From Chelativorans xinjiangensis (GTDB lineage: Bacteria; Pseudomonadota; Alphaproteobacteria; Rhizobiales; Rhizobiaceae): DNA of 64,000 nt. Both the position numbers and the translations under genes were made by a program. The DNA lies in NCBI RefSeq assembly GCF_009812055.1, contig NZ_WQNH01000001.1, positions 1-64,000 on the forward strand. The letters run 5' to 3'. The notes beneath the pieces were generated by a model. The model was not told where the DNA came from, ran no database searches, and worked only from the letters and a program-made list of their open reading frames with translations. Every line of letters begins with the position of its first letter. Position 1 is the stretch's first letter. Shown piece by piece: positions 35,226-43,165 of the stretch.

Positions 35226-36896
35226 CTACGCGCCGAGCGAGGCCTTGTAGAGCTCGATCTGGCTCTCCCGGCCGATCTGGTCGGTGATCCTCTCCCAGGC
35301 CTCGGCGATCTTGTCGGCGCCTTCCTGGGCCGAGGCGTACTGGCCAGCGAAGATCTTGGCCAGTTCGTCCTCCGCCACCGAATAGTACTGGAAGATGCCG
35401 GGGATGCGCGGCTCGATCGCCGCGTTGGGATGGTTGTAGGAATCGGCCTCCGAGGCGAGATAGTTCTCGATGAACGCCTCTTCGTAGCCGGCCTCCACCC
35501 ATTCGGGGATGTTGAAATGGCTCTTGCGGTAGGGCTGGAAGCCGGACGGATAGGCCGCACACCACAGCGACAGGTCCTTGCCGCCGAGATGGGCCGCCGC
35601 CGACCAGGCCGCCTTTTTCTTCTTCTCGTCGCTGTCGACGCGCGCCATCACATAAACGCCCCAGCCGATATAGGCCATGTTGGGCGCGACGTTCGGCCCG
35701 TCGGGCAGCGTCTCCCATTCGCCGCTCGTATGGTTCCACACATCGTCAGAGCCAGGCAGGACGGAAAAGCCGATGACGTCGCCGACGATCGAGGAATCCG
35801 ACGTGCGGGCGTTGGAGCCGACGTCGCCCCACCAGGAGAGCATGCTGCCGGTGCCGGCCAGGAACTGCTGGAAAGCGGTCGTGTTCGGGTCGGCGTTGAT
35901 CTGGTCCGGCGGCTGCGCGTCGAGCACGTCGAGGACGTCCTGTATGGCGCGCACCCATGCCTCGTTGTTGACGCGCGGCTTCATGGTGTCGGGGTCGAAC
36001 AGCCAGGCCGGGTCGTCGGGATGCTTGGCATAGGCGGAGGCGCGGCTTGCCAGGAAATAGAAGCCGAAGCCGCCCCAGGACTTGGGCGCGTCCAGATAGC
36101 CGTAGGCCGGCCCGCCGAAGGGGTCGTTCTTGCCCTTGAGGAACTTGGTGACCTCCTGCACCTTCTGCCAGGTGGTCGGCACCGCCCATTCGCCTTCGTG
36201 GCCCTCGTCCCGCCAGGCCTGGGCCAACTCCTCGTTCTCGAAATAGTCGGTGCGGAAGTTGAAGTTGTGGCAGTCGCCGTCGACCGAGATGCGGTAGGTC
36301 TTGCCGTCCCAGGTGCCGACCGGGGCCTTGAGATAGTCGACGTAGTCGTCCATCTCGATCAGATCCCTCACCCAGTCGGGCATCTCGGAGGCGAGCCCCT
36401 TGCCGCAAACGTCGCCCTCGAAGGGCGCGCCCATCTCGATGATGTCGAAATCGACCGTTTCGGTGGCGATCGATTGCTGCAGGCGGGCGTTGTAGTCGGC
36501 CTGGGCGAGGTCGATCCACTCGATCCGCGCACCGGTATAGGCCTCCCACGGCTTCAGGAAGCCGCGGAACAGGAAGTTGTGCAGGTTCTGGTTATTGAGG
36601 CCCATGAAGGTCAGCTGGACGCCCTCGAACTCGCCCTCCTCCACGGTGGCCCTGGTGCCGTCGAGGCACAGTTCGCCGACCCTCTGCCAGTCGGCGTCGG
36701 TCGGCGATCCCATGCCCACGCCGGGGATCTTCAGGATTTCGGCGCGCACGTTCGCCTGCGCCGAGGCATGCCGGGCAAGCGCTCCCAGCCCGCTCGTCGT
36801 GCCGAGCGCCAGGGCGCCGGCGCCCGCCGCGCCCTTCAGGATGCCGCGGCGGCTGGCCTGCATGGCCATCAGTCGCTTATAGATATGGACCTTCAT
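35226..36896 (-). CDS. Large extracellular solute-binding protein with Tat signal, importer 4
   Basis: A 556-residue family-1 binding protein, longer than the usual ~420. The N-terminus carries a twin-arginine signal (ASRRGILKGAAGAGALALG, cleavage near ASA-QA at about residue 48), so it is exported folded by Tat. The mature part has a normal binding-protein pattern (GAGIEWIDLAQADYNARLQQ-like first lobe; NVAPNMAYIGWGVYVMARVDS; LGGKDLSLWCAAYPSG in lobe two). A GGGAGGAA site precedes the ATG; an inner ATG at residue 12 is possible. First gene of a minus-strand operon with two permeases, divergent from the ATPase gene at 37477. Substrate unknown. Confidence 0.9.
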   Translation of the reverse strand: MKVHIYKRLMAMQASRRGILKGAAGAGALALGTTSGLGALARHASAQANVRAEILKIPGVGMGSPTDADWQRVGELCLDGTRATVEEGEFEGVQLTFMGLNNQNLHNFLFRGFLKPWEAYTGARIEWIDLAQADYNARLQQSIATETVDFDIIEMGAPFEGDVCGKGLASEMPDWVRDLIEMDDYVDYLKAPVGTWDGKTYRISVDGDCHNFNFRTDYFENEELAQAWRDEGHEGEWAVPTTWQKVQEVTKFLKGKNDPFGGPAYGYLDAPKSWGGFGFYFLASRASAYAKHPDDPAWLFDPDTMKPRVNNEAWVRAIQDVLDVLDAQPPDQINADPNTTAFQQFLAGTGSMLSWWGDVGSNARTSDSSIVGDVIGFSVLPGSDDVWNHTSGEWETLPDGPNVAPNMAYIGWGVYVMARVDSDEKKKKAAWSAAAHLGGKDLSLWCAAYPSGFQPYRKSHFNIPEWVEAGYEEAFIENYLASEADSYNHPNAAIEPRIPGIFQYYSVAEDELAKIFAGQYASAQEGADKIAEAWERITDQIGRESQIELYKASLGA

Positions 36897-36949
36897 GGAC
36901 GATTTCCTCCCTTAAGACTTCCATGATCGCGGTGTGGGAGCCATCGATA

Positions 36950-36971
36950 GCCGGTAAAACGATTTACCGGC
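36950..36971. promoter_or_regulatory. LacI-like operator GGTAAAACGATTTACC
   Basis: GCCGGTAAA (36950-36958) and TTTACCGGC (36963-36971) are perfectly complementary around ACGA. Centred on CG and with GGTAAA/TTTACC arms, it looks like a LacI/GalR-type operator. It is 54 bases upstream of the binding-protein ATG of importer 4. No LacI gene is near; the only one in the window has a different operator. Confidence 0.5.
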
Positions 36972-37042
36972 GGCAGGCACTGGGGACCTCTTCTCGCCCT
37001 TCTCCCGCCTGCTCCTCCCCGTATGCCTCCCGGTTTCCGTTG

Positions 37043-37070
37043 AGTATGAGGCAAGTTCGACCATTGTCAA
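37043..37070 (-). promoter_or_regulatory. Candidate sigma-70 promoter of the importer 4 binding-protein gene
   Basis: On the minus strand, TTGACA (37065-37070) and CATACT (37043-37048) are 16 bases apart. The -35 is perfect, the -10 matches four of six. Transcription would start near 37036, with the operator-like dyad at 36950-36971 in the leader. Confidence 0.4.
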
Positions 37071-37130
37071 TAAATCGCCAGCGGACGGAGTTGGGGCTTC
37101 AAGATGCTTGAGATTCACGGGAGATATGGC

Positions 37131-37365
37131 AAGGAGCAAGCCCCCTTTCTTGCAAATTCCAAGGGCTTGGCTTCGCCAAACCCAAGAATTTGCTTTCTCC
37201 CCCACCAAGGCATGGATGCTTCCGCAAATCGCGAACGCAGGTGATTTGCAGCGACGGTGGCGCAGCCCCTATCTCCCCCTTGGTGGGGGAGAAAGCGATT
37301 TCAACACCTTAGCTGGAGCGAAGCGGAAGCTAAGTGTTAGAAATCGCAAGAGAGGGGGCCAGTCG
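37131..37365. repeat. Composite palindromic repeat with three nested hairpins
   Basis: Three inverted repeats in a row: GCAAATTC/GAATTTGC (37152-37159, 37186-37193); a perfect 19-base pair GCTTTCTCCCCCACCAAGG (37192-37210) with 37278-37296; and GCGATTTC/GAAATCGC (37295-37302, 37340-37347) enclosing CTTAGCT/AGCTAAG. This is in the 580-base divergent gap between binding-protein and ATPase genes (36897-37476), where no gene is seen. Confidence 0.6.
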
Positions 37366-37476
37366 AAGCCACGCCCGTAACCTGTGTGGGCGGAGGTGGC
37401 GCCCGAACTGTCTTTACAATTGACATCGCGCGCCGGCTCGTTTGTTCTTTTGGCCGGTCGGGTCTCGGGAGGAACC

Positions 37477-38532
37477 ATGTCCAACGTTACGGTCCGCAGG
37501 GTCCGCAAGTCTTTTGGCTCCGTGGAGGTGATCCACGGGGTGGATGTCGACATCGCCGATGGGGAGTTCGTCGTCCTTGTCGGGCCGTCGGGATGCGGCA
37601 AGTCGACCTTGCTGCGCATGATCGCCGGCCTCGAAAGCATCACCAAGGGAGCGATCCTCGTGGGCGACCGGATCGTCAACCACCTGCCGCCCTCCCAGCG
37701 CGACATCGCCATGGTGTTCCAGAACTATGCGCTCTACCCGCACATGAAGGTGAAGGACAACATGGCCTTCGCACTGCGCCTGCGCGGCATGGCTGCCAGC
37801 GAGGTGAGCGAACGGGTCGACCGCGCGGCCGGCATCCTCGGGCTCAACCCCTTTCTCGACCGCTATCCGCGGCAATTGTCGGGCGGCCAGCGCCAGCGGG
37901 TCGCTATGGGCCGCGCCATCGTGCGCGACCCGCAGGTCTTCCTGTTCGACGAGCCGCTCTCCAATCTCGACGCCAAGCTGCGCGTGCAGATGCGCACCGA
38001 GATCAAGGAGCTGCACCAGCGGCTGAAGACGACCACCGTCTACGTCACGCACGATCAGGTGGAGGCGATGACCATGGCCGACAGGATCGTCGTCATGCAG
38101 GACGGGCGGGTCGAGCAGGTCGGCGAGCCCCTGGAGGTCTTCGACCGCCCGGCCAACCTTTTCGTCGCCGGCTTCATCGGCTCGCCGTCCATGAACATGC
38201 TCAAGGCGACGGTGAACGGCGGGAAGACCGCCGTCGAGGTCAACGGCGCGCATGTCGCCGTCTCCGGCGATCATCACGCGGAAGACGGCCAGCCGATCGT
38301 GCTCGGCATCCGCCCGGAGCATCTGGAGCTTTCCGACGACGGCTTTCCGGCAGAGGTTTCCGTGGTCGAGCCAACGGGCTCGGAGACGCTGGTGTTCCTG
38401 CATTTCGGCGGCGACGACCTCGTCGCCCTGTTCCGGCAGCGTCACAATTTCCGGCCCGGCGAGACGATCCGGTTGCGCCCGCGCCCGGACCAGGTGCATC
38501 TGTTCCATGCCGACACCGGGCAGAGGCTATAG
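37477..38532 (+). CDS. Sugar ABC ATPase (MalK/UgpC type), importer 4
   Basis: A 351-residue MalK-type ATPase with Walker [23 protein letters not shown], signature [32 protein letters not shown] and a C-terminal TOBE region after [10 protein letters not shown]. The ATG at 37477 follows GGGAGGAA; starts further upstream would run through the repeat region. It is divergent from the binding-protein gene, and is followed by the mutarotase and ribokinase genes after a RIME-like repeat. It most likely powers the importer encoded at 32713-36896. Confidence 0.9.
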   Translation: MSNVTVRRVRKSFGSVEVIHGVDVDIADGEFVVLVGPSGCGKSTLLRMIAGLESITKGAILVGDRIVNHLPPSQRDIAMVFQNYALYPHMKVKDNMAFALRLRGMAASEVSERVDRAAGILGLNPFLDRYPRQLSGGQRQRVAMGRAIVRDPQVFLFDEPLSNLDAKLRVQMRTEIKELHQRLKTTTVYVTHDQVEAMTMADRIVVMQDGRVEQVGEPLEVFDRPANLFVAGFIGSPSMNMLKATVNGGKTAVEVNGAHVAVSGDHHAEDGQPIVLGIRPEHLELSDDGFPAEVSVVEPTGSETLVFLHFGGDDLVALFRQRHNFRPGETIRLRPRPDQVHLFHADTGQRL

Positions 38533-38631
38533 AGCAATTCCAGGAAGTCGAAACTGGTTTTCCGTCCGGAATTGCGACAAAACAACGAGTTAGACCCGTC
38601 CATCGATTCGATGAAACGGTGAACAGGTTCC
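38532..38631. repeat. RIME-like dispersed repeat, copy
   Basis: It starts at the ATPase stop codon: GAGCAATTCCAGGAAGTCGA, then CTGGTTTTCCGTCCGGAATT, GACAAAACAACGAGTTAGAC and a CATCGATTCGATG palindrome. Aligns with 34817-34918 and, in layout, with 661-766. Confidence 0.65.
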
Positions 38632-38684
38632 AACGCACAACCGAAATTTGGCCGGGACAGACCGGCCGCTCTTGGAGGGAAGAC

Positions 38685-39137
38685 ATGCTCAAGGGGATCA
38701 ACCCGCTACTGAATGCCGATGTGCTCTTCGCGCTGAGGGCCATGGGCCACGGCGACGACGTCATCATCGCCGACACCAACTTCCCCTCCGATTCCCTCGC
38801 CCGGCAGACGCGCCTCGGCAAGCTTCTGCGCATCGATGCCACGGCAGCCGAGGTGGCCGCCGCCATCCTCTCCGTCTACCCGCTCGACACCTTCGTCGAC
38901 GACGCGGCGGCCCGCATGGAGATCGTCGGCGCGCCGGACGAGATCCCGCCGGTGCAGGCGGAGGTGCAGAAGGTGGTCGATAAGGCGGAGGGCCGCTCCT
39001 GGCCGATGATCGGCGTCGAGCGCTATGCCTTCTACGAGCGCGCCAGAAAGGCCTATTGCGTCATCCAGACCGGCGAACGCCGCTTCTACGGCTGCTTCGC
39101 CTTCCGCAAGGGCGTCATCCCGCCGGATCAGGGCTGA
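38685..39137 (+). CDS. RbsD/FucU family sugar mutarotase (FucU-like)
   Basis: A 150-residue protein of the RbsD/FucU fold, which interconverts sugar anomers (fucose mutarotase) or pyranose/furanose forms (RbsD). Conserved points: MLKGINPLLNADVLFALRAMGHGD with catalytic H22 and D24, VIIADTNFPSDSL, and a C-terminal MIGVERYAFYERARKAYCVIQTGERR followed by YGCFAFRKGVI. The C-terminal pattern and length fit the FucU branch better than RbsD. A GGAGGGA site lies ahead of the ATG at 38685. Four bases separate it from the ribokinase gene, so the two work on the same sugar. Confidence 0.88.
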   Translation: MLKGINPLLNADVLFALRAMGHGDDVIIADTNFPSDSLARQTRLGKLLRIDATAAEVAAAILSVYPLDTFVDDAAARMEIVGAPDEIPPVQAEVQKVVDKAEGRSWPMIGVERYAFYERARKAYCVIQTGERRFYGCFAFRKGVIPPDQG

Positions 39138-39140
39138 GCC

Positions 39141-40079
39141 ATGGAGAAGGGCAAGCCGATCGTCATCCTCGGCGTGTTCGTCGCCGACACCGCCTACCGC
39201 GCCGCAAGGCAGCCGCGGATGGGCGAGACGCTCCTTGGCAGCGCCTTCAAGCTCGGCCCCGGCGGCAAGGGCTCAAACCAGGCCGTCGCCGCCGCGCGGC
39301 TTGGCGCCGAGGTCAGCTTCATCACCCGGCTCGGCCGCGATCCGTTCGCCGACATGGCGCTCACGACATGGCGGGAAGCGGGCGTCGAACCGGCGGTCAT
39401 CGAGACACCGGAGAGCTACACCGGTGCCGCCTACATCTTCGTGGAGGAGGAAAGCGGCAACAACGCCATCATCGTCTGCCCTGGCGCCGCGAGCCTCATC
39501 TCCCCCGCCGACATCGAGGCCAAGGCAGACCTCATCCGCTCCGCCGGCGTCTTCGTCACGCAGCTCGAGCAGCCCATCGAGGCGGCCATCCGAGCCCTGG
39601 AAATCGCCCGGGAAGCGGGCGTGACGACGATCCTCAACCCCGCGCCCGCCGCAAAGCTGCCGCCGGAGATCTTCGCCCTTTGCGACTACGCCACGCCCAA
39701 CGAGACGGAGGCGGAAGAGCTGACGGGCATCGCGGCTGCCTCCCCCACCGACGCGCGCCGCGCCGGCGAGGCACTTCTGGAGAAGGGCGTCCGGTCGGCC
39801 GTGATCACGCTGGGCGAGAAGGGAGCGCTCATCGTCGATCGCGACGGCGCTCGGCACGTCCCCGCGTTCGCCGCCGGCCCCGTTGTCGAGACCACGGGCG
39901 CGGGCGATGCCTTCAACGGCGGGTTCGCCGTAGGCCTGGCGCGCGGCCTGACACCGGCCGAAGCCGTGCGCTTCGGCTGCACCGTCGCGGGCATCTCCGT
40001 CACCCGCCCGGGCACCGCCCCCTCGATGCCGACGCTTACCGAAGTCGAAGCGCTTCTTGCGTCTCAGGCAAGCGCCTGA
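39141..40079 (+). CDS. rbsK: Ribokinase (PfkB family)
   Basis: A 312-residue PfkB-type kinase. Motif 1 is LGPGGKGSNQAVAAARLGAEV, motif 2 is ETTGAGDAFNGGFAVGLARG with the catalytic aspartate in GAGD. FITRLGRDPFADMAL and TLNPAPAAKL-like (ILNPAPAAKLPPEIF) stretches are typical for ribokinases, which phosphorylate D-ribose at O5 in the cytoplasm; related PfkB members act on other furanoses or nucleosides. It follows the FucU-like mutarotase directly. The locus thus has two sugar kinases of different families (this one and the FGGY protein), suggesting either two sugars or a multi-step route. Confidence 0.88.
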   Translation: MEKGKPIVILGVFVADTAYRAARQPRMGETLLGSAFKLGPGGKGSNQAVAAARLGAEVSFITRLGRDPFADMALTTWREAGVEPAVIETPESYTGAAYIFVEEESGNNAIIVCPGAASLISPADIEAKADLIRSAGVFVTQLEQPIEAAIRALEIAREAGVTTILNPAPAAKLPPEIFALCDYATPNETEAEELTGIAAASPTDARRAGEALLEKGVRSAVITLGEKGALIVDRDGARHVPAFAAGPVVETTGAGDAFNGGFAVGLARGLTPAEAVRFGCTVAGISVTRPGTAPSMPTLTEVEALLASQASA

Positions 40080-40323
40080 AACCGGCAGCCAGGCACACTC
40101 AAAGACACGGCAGCCTCGCCGACGCCGTGAACGAAATTTAGACGTGAAAGAAACTGTGAATCGGAATTGAAGGCGACTGGCCTATCCTAGTTCCGTCTCA
40201 CCGGCGGGGTTGGGCTCATCGCGAGTGACGGTCGGCCTGACGAGGACTCCTGGTCGATCGGACACGCTCCCGGGGCGTTGGCCCGACAATCATGCGGGCG
40301 CCCTGAAAAACGAGGAGAGGGAC

Positions 40324-40572
40324 ATGATCAGGAACGGAGTAATTGTGGCTGCGGCCGCGTCATCCTTGTTGGTGGCCGGCTGCCAGTCGAGTTCGGACCC
40401 GAATGTTCAGGCCCGCAATCACGAATTCGGCTGCATTGCCGGGACTGTCGGCGGAGCGGTCGTCGGCGCCCTGATCGGCTCGACGATCGGCGGCGGGACC
40501 GGACGGACCCTTGCCACCGCGGCCGGCCTCGGCGGCGGCGGTCTTCTCGGCAATCGGCTGGCGTGCCGCTAA
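40324..40572 (+). CDS. Small glycine-zipper lipoprotein
   Basis: An 82-residue predicted lipoprotein. The signal peptide ends in the lipobox LVAGC with the acylated cysteine at position 20. The mature part is a glycine-zipper: GTVGGAVVGALIGSTIGGGTGRT and GLGGGGLLGNRLACR; a Cys pair (FGCIAG and LACR) may form a disulfide. Such small proteins sit in the outer membrane or periplasm (SlyB/OsmB-like 17-kDa antigen style) and are often stress-linked; function unknown. GAGAGGGA lies ahead of the ATG. The 244-base gap upstream (40080-40323) shows no gene. Confidence 0.75.
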   Translation: MIRNGVIVAAAASSLLVAGCQSSSDPNVQARNHEFGCIAGTVGGAVVGALIGSTIGGGTGRTLATAAGLGGGGLLGNRLACR

Positions 40573-40588
40573 GGCGAAGGAGGATCCC

Positions 40589-40954
40589 ATGAAGAAAACA
40601 ATCTTTGCCGCCCTGTCCGGCCTTCTTCTTTTCGCGGGCGCCGCGGCCGCCCAGACCGCACCGACAACCGAAATGCCGATGCACGAAGGCCATCTCAATG
40701 AGCTCGACGCCAACGACAGCGGCGCCGTGAACCAGCAGGAATACCAGACCTTCATGATCCAGGCCTTCGGCAGGCTCGACGCCAATGGCGACGGCTATCT
40801 GGTCGAGACCGAAACCGGAGAGGTCCTGACCGCGGATCAGTTCGCCGCCACCGATGCCAACGGCGACGGCCGCGTCAGCCAGGACGAGTTCATGAACCGC
40901 GTCATGCAGGATTTCGCCGCGGCAGACAGAAGCGGCGACGGGCGGCTGGAATAG
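40589..40954 (+). CDS. Periplasmic EF-hand calcium-binding protein
   Basis: A 121-residue secreted protein. A signal peptide (MKKTIFAALSGLLLFAGAAAA, cleavage near AAA-QT) is followed by four EF-hand-type loops: DANDSGAVNQQE (from residue 40), DANGDGYLVETE (64), DANGDGRVSQDE (89) and DRSGDGRLE (113, cut short by the stop). Loops two and three are canonical, one and four incomplete. Role likely Ca2+ binding in the periplasm; partners unknown. The gene starts 16 bases after the lipoprotein stop with a GAAGGAGG site, so it is in the same small operon. Confidence 0.85.
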   Translation: MKKTIFAALSGLLLFAGAAAAQTAPTTEMPMHEGHLNELDANDSGAVNQQEYQTFMIQAFGRLDANGDGYLVETETGEVLTADQFAATDANGDGRVSQDEFMNRVMQDFAAADRSGDGRLE

Positions 40955-40991
40955 GTTCAGCCGCCCCGGCGAGTGATCGCCCGAAGACAGG

Positions 40992-41097
40992 GGTGCGATC
41001 CTGACAGATGGTGCCCATCTGTCAGGACAAATCGCCCCACCGGATTAATAGCTTGCGGGCTGACTTTCCCAAACGGATGGGTACCATCCGTTTGGGT
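40992..41097. repeat. Palindromic repeats: CTGACAGATGG type copy 2, plus CCCAAACGGATGG unit
   Basis: 40992-41052 repeats 26569-26629 nearly base for base, including the CCTGACAGATGG/CCATCTGTCAGG stem. Behind it, CCCAAACGGATGG and CCATCCGTTTGGG (41068-41096) form a second perfect 13-bp stem with a GTA loop. They fill the gap between the EF-hand gene and the exporter gene (40955-41296), in which no gene is seen. Confidence 0.7.
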
Positions 41098-41296
41098 CAG
41101 ACCACTAGGCCGGCGGGGTATCGTGCCACGCCGGCCGCAAATGCTGTGCCAGTCGTCAAAAAACCGCCATATAGGGGTTCAAGACACTTGAACCCGCCGC
41201 CCCGTTGCGCCCTAATTGCGCGGCGAGTGGTCCTGACGGCGAGTCGCTCGGCTTGCCGCCGCCCGTAGGGCGAAAAAACTCAGTCTGGAAAGCACC

Positions 41297-43165
41297 TTGA
41301 GCAGCGATGCCATTGGCAGCGCGACGAAGGCACGGAATTCGTTCGCGCATGTGGAGGCGGCCGGTTGGGGCCAGGGCCTCAGCACACTGTTGCGGATCAC
41401 GCGCATGAATTTGCGCCATCCCTGGCAGGTCACCTTCGCGATCGGCTCGACCATCATCGCCGCCACCCTGCAGCTCACGATCCCCCAGCTTCTGGGCCGC
41501 GCCGTGGACCAGACCCAGACCGCCATCGGCGGCGGGGCCGAGGGCGCGGCTGCCGAAAGCGCGCTTCTCATCTCCGCGCTTCTGCTTTTGACGGTCAGCA
41601 TCCTGCGCGGCCTTTTCACCATGACGCAGAACTACTACGCCGAAGCCGTCGGCCATCACATCGGCTACGAGCTCAGGCTTGCCTGCTACGAGAAAATCCA
41701 GCGCCTGTCCTTCTCCTTCCACGACCGGGTGCATTCGGGCGACCTCATCACCATCGGCATGCTCGATCTGGAGGGCGTGCGGATGTATTTCTCGACCGCG
41801 CTGGTGCGTGTCGTCCTGCTCACCATGCTGATCGGCATCGGCGCCTATCTTCTGATCTCCACCGACCCCGTGCTCGGCCTCCTGGCGCTGAGCTTCGTCC
41901 CCTTCGTCGGCTGGCGCTCCTCCGTCACCCGGCTGAAGCTGCGCGCCACCTGGCTCGAGCTGCAGGAGCGCCTTTCGGTGCTCACCCGCGTCATGGAGGA
42001 GAACCTCGGCGGCATCCGCGTGGTGCGCGCCTTCGCCGCCCAGGCTCACGAGATGATGAAGTTCGACCGCGCCTCCAAGAGCGCGCTCGAGCTCGCCCAC
42101 GAGCGTGTCGGCATCCGCGTGCGCAATACCTCGGCCATGACCTTTTCCTTCTTCCTGGCCATGGGACTGGTGCTGCTCGTCGGCGGCAACAAGGTGGTCG
42201 CCGGCGAGATCAGCGTCGGTACATTGGCGACATTCCTCACCTTCATGACCATCCTGCAGATGCCCGTGCGCCAGCTCGGCATGATGGTCAACGCGTTCGC
42301 CCGCGCCTCCACCTGCGGCTCGCGGCTGTTCGGCCTGCTCGACCTCGACATCGCCGTCAAGGACGCGCCGGACGCCAAGCCGCTCGACATCACCGACGGC
42401 ACCCTGCGCTTTAACAACGTCTCCTTCGCCTATCCGGGCGCGCAGGACCGCCAGGTCCTGAAGAATGTCAGCTTCGAGGCAAGGAAGGGCGAGACAGTCG
42501 GCATCGTCGGCCCGCCCGGCTCCGGCAAGTCGACCATCGCCCACCTCATCCCGCGCTTTTACGACGTCACCGGCGGCGCCATCACGCTCGACGGGCAGGA
42601 TATCCGCAAGGCGACGCTGGCATCGCTCCGCCAGTCGGTCGCCGTCGTCCAGCAGGACGCCTTCCTTTTCACCACCACCATCGAGAACAACATCGCCTAT
42701 GGCGATCCCTGGGCCAAGGAGCGGCGCATCGCGCGGGCCAGCGAGTTCGCCCAGCTCCACAACTACGTCCTCGGGCTTCCCGCCGGCTACGGCACGGTGG
42801 TGGGCGAGCGCGGCGTATCGCTGTCGGGCGGCCAGCGCCAGCGCCTGACGATTGCCCGCACCATGATGCTCAAGCCCTCGGTCATCGTCTTCGACGATTC
42901 CACCGCCGCCATCGACGCCGCCACCGAGAGCCGCATCCGCACGGCCATGCGACGCTTCGCCAAGGACCGGGTGACGATCGTCATCGCTCACCGGCTGAGC
43001 TCGCTGATGCATGCCGACCAGATCCTCTTCGTCGAAGGCGGCGAGATTGTCGAGCGCGGCACCCATGAGGAGCTTCTCGCCAAGGGCGGGCGCTACCGGG
43101 CGCTCTACGACCTCCAGGTCCGCCCCGGCGAGGAGATGCTGGACGAAGCGGGAGGCGGCGGCTGA
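41297..43165 (+). CDS. ABC exporter half-transporter A (degenerate catalytic site)
   Basis: A 622-residue fusion of a six-helix exporter membrane domain (about 35-330) and an NBD. NBD motifs: Walker A GPPGSGKST, Q-loop VVQQDAFLF, signature LSGGQRQRL, Walker B VIVFDDSTAAID, switch IVIAHRLSSL. The catalytic glutamate is replaced by aspartate (FDDST), the mark of the inactive site in heterodimeric exporters. Start: TTG at 41297 behind GGAAAG gives MSSDAIGSATK; the ATG at 41405 is the alternative. It is coupled to the second half-transporter by a one-base overlap. Substrate unknown (multidrug or lipid export likely). Confidence 0.88.
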   Translation: MSSDAIGSATKARNSFAHVEAAGWGQGLSTLLRITRMNLRHPWQVTFAIGSTIIAATLQLTIPQLLGRAVDQTQTAIGGGAEGAAAESALLISALLLLTVSILRGLFTMTQNYYAEAVGHHIGYELRLACYEKIQRLSFSFHDRVHSGDLITIGMLDLEGVRMYFSTALVRVVLLTMLIGIGAYLLISTDPVLGLLALSFVPFVGWRSSVTRLKLRATWLELQERLSVLTRVMEENLGGIRVVRAFAAQAHEMMKFDRASKSALELAHERVGIRVRNTSAMTFSFFLAMGLVLLVGGNKVVAGEISVGTLATFLTFMTILQMPVRQLGMMVNAFARASTCGSRLFGLLDLDIAVKDAPDAKPLDITDGTLRFNNVSFAYPGAQDRQVLKNVSFEARKGETVGIVGPPGSGKSTIAHLIPRFYDVTGGAITLDGQDIRKATLASLRQSVAVVQQDAFLFTTTIENNIAYGDPWAKERRIARASEFAQLHNYVLGLPAGYGTVVGERGVSLSGGQRQRLTIARTMMLKPSVIVFDDSTAAIDAATESRIRTAMRRFAKDRVTIVIAHRLSSLMHADQILFVEGGEIVERGTHEELLAKGGRYRALYDLQVRPGEEMLDEAGGGG

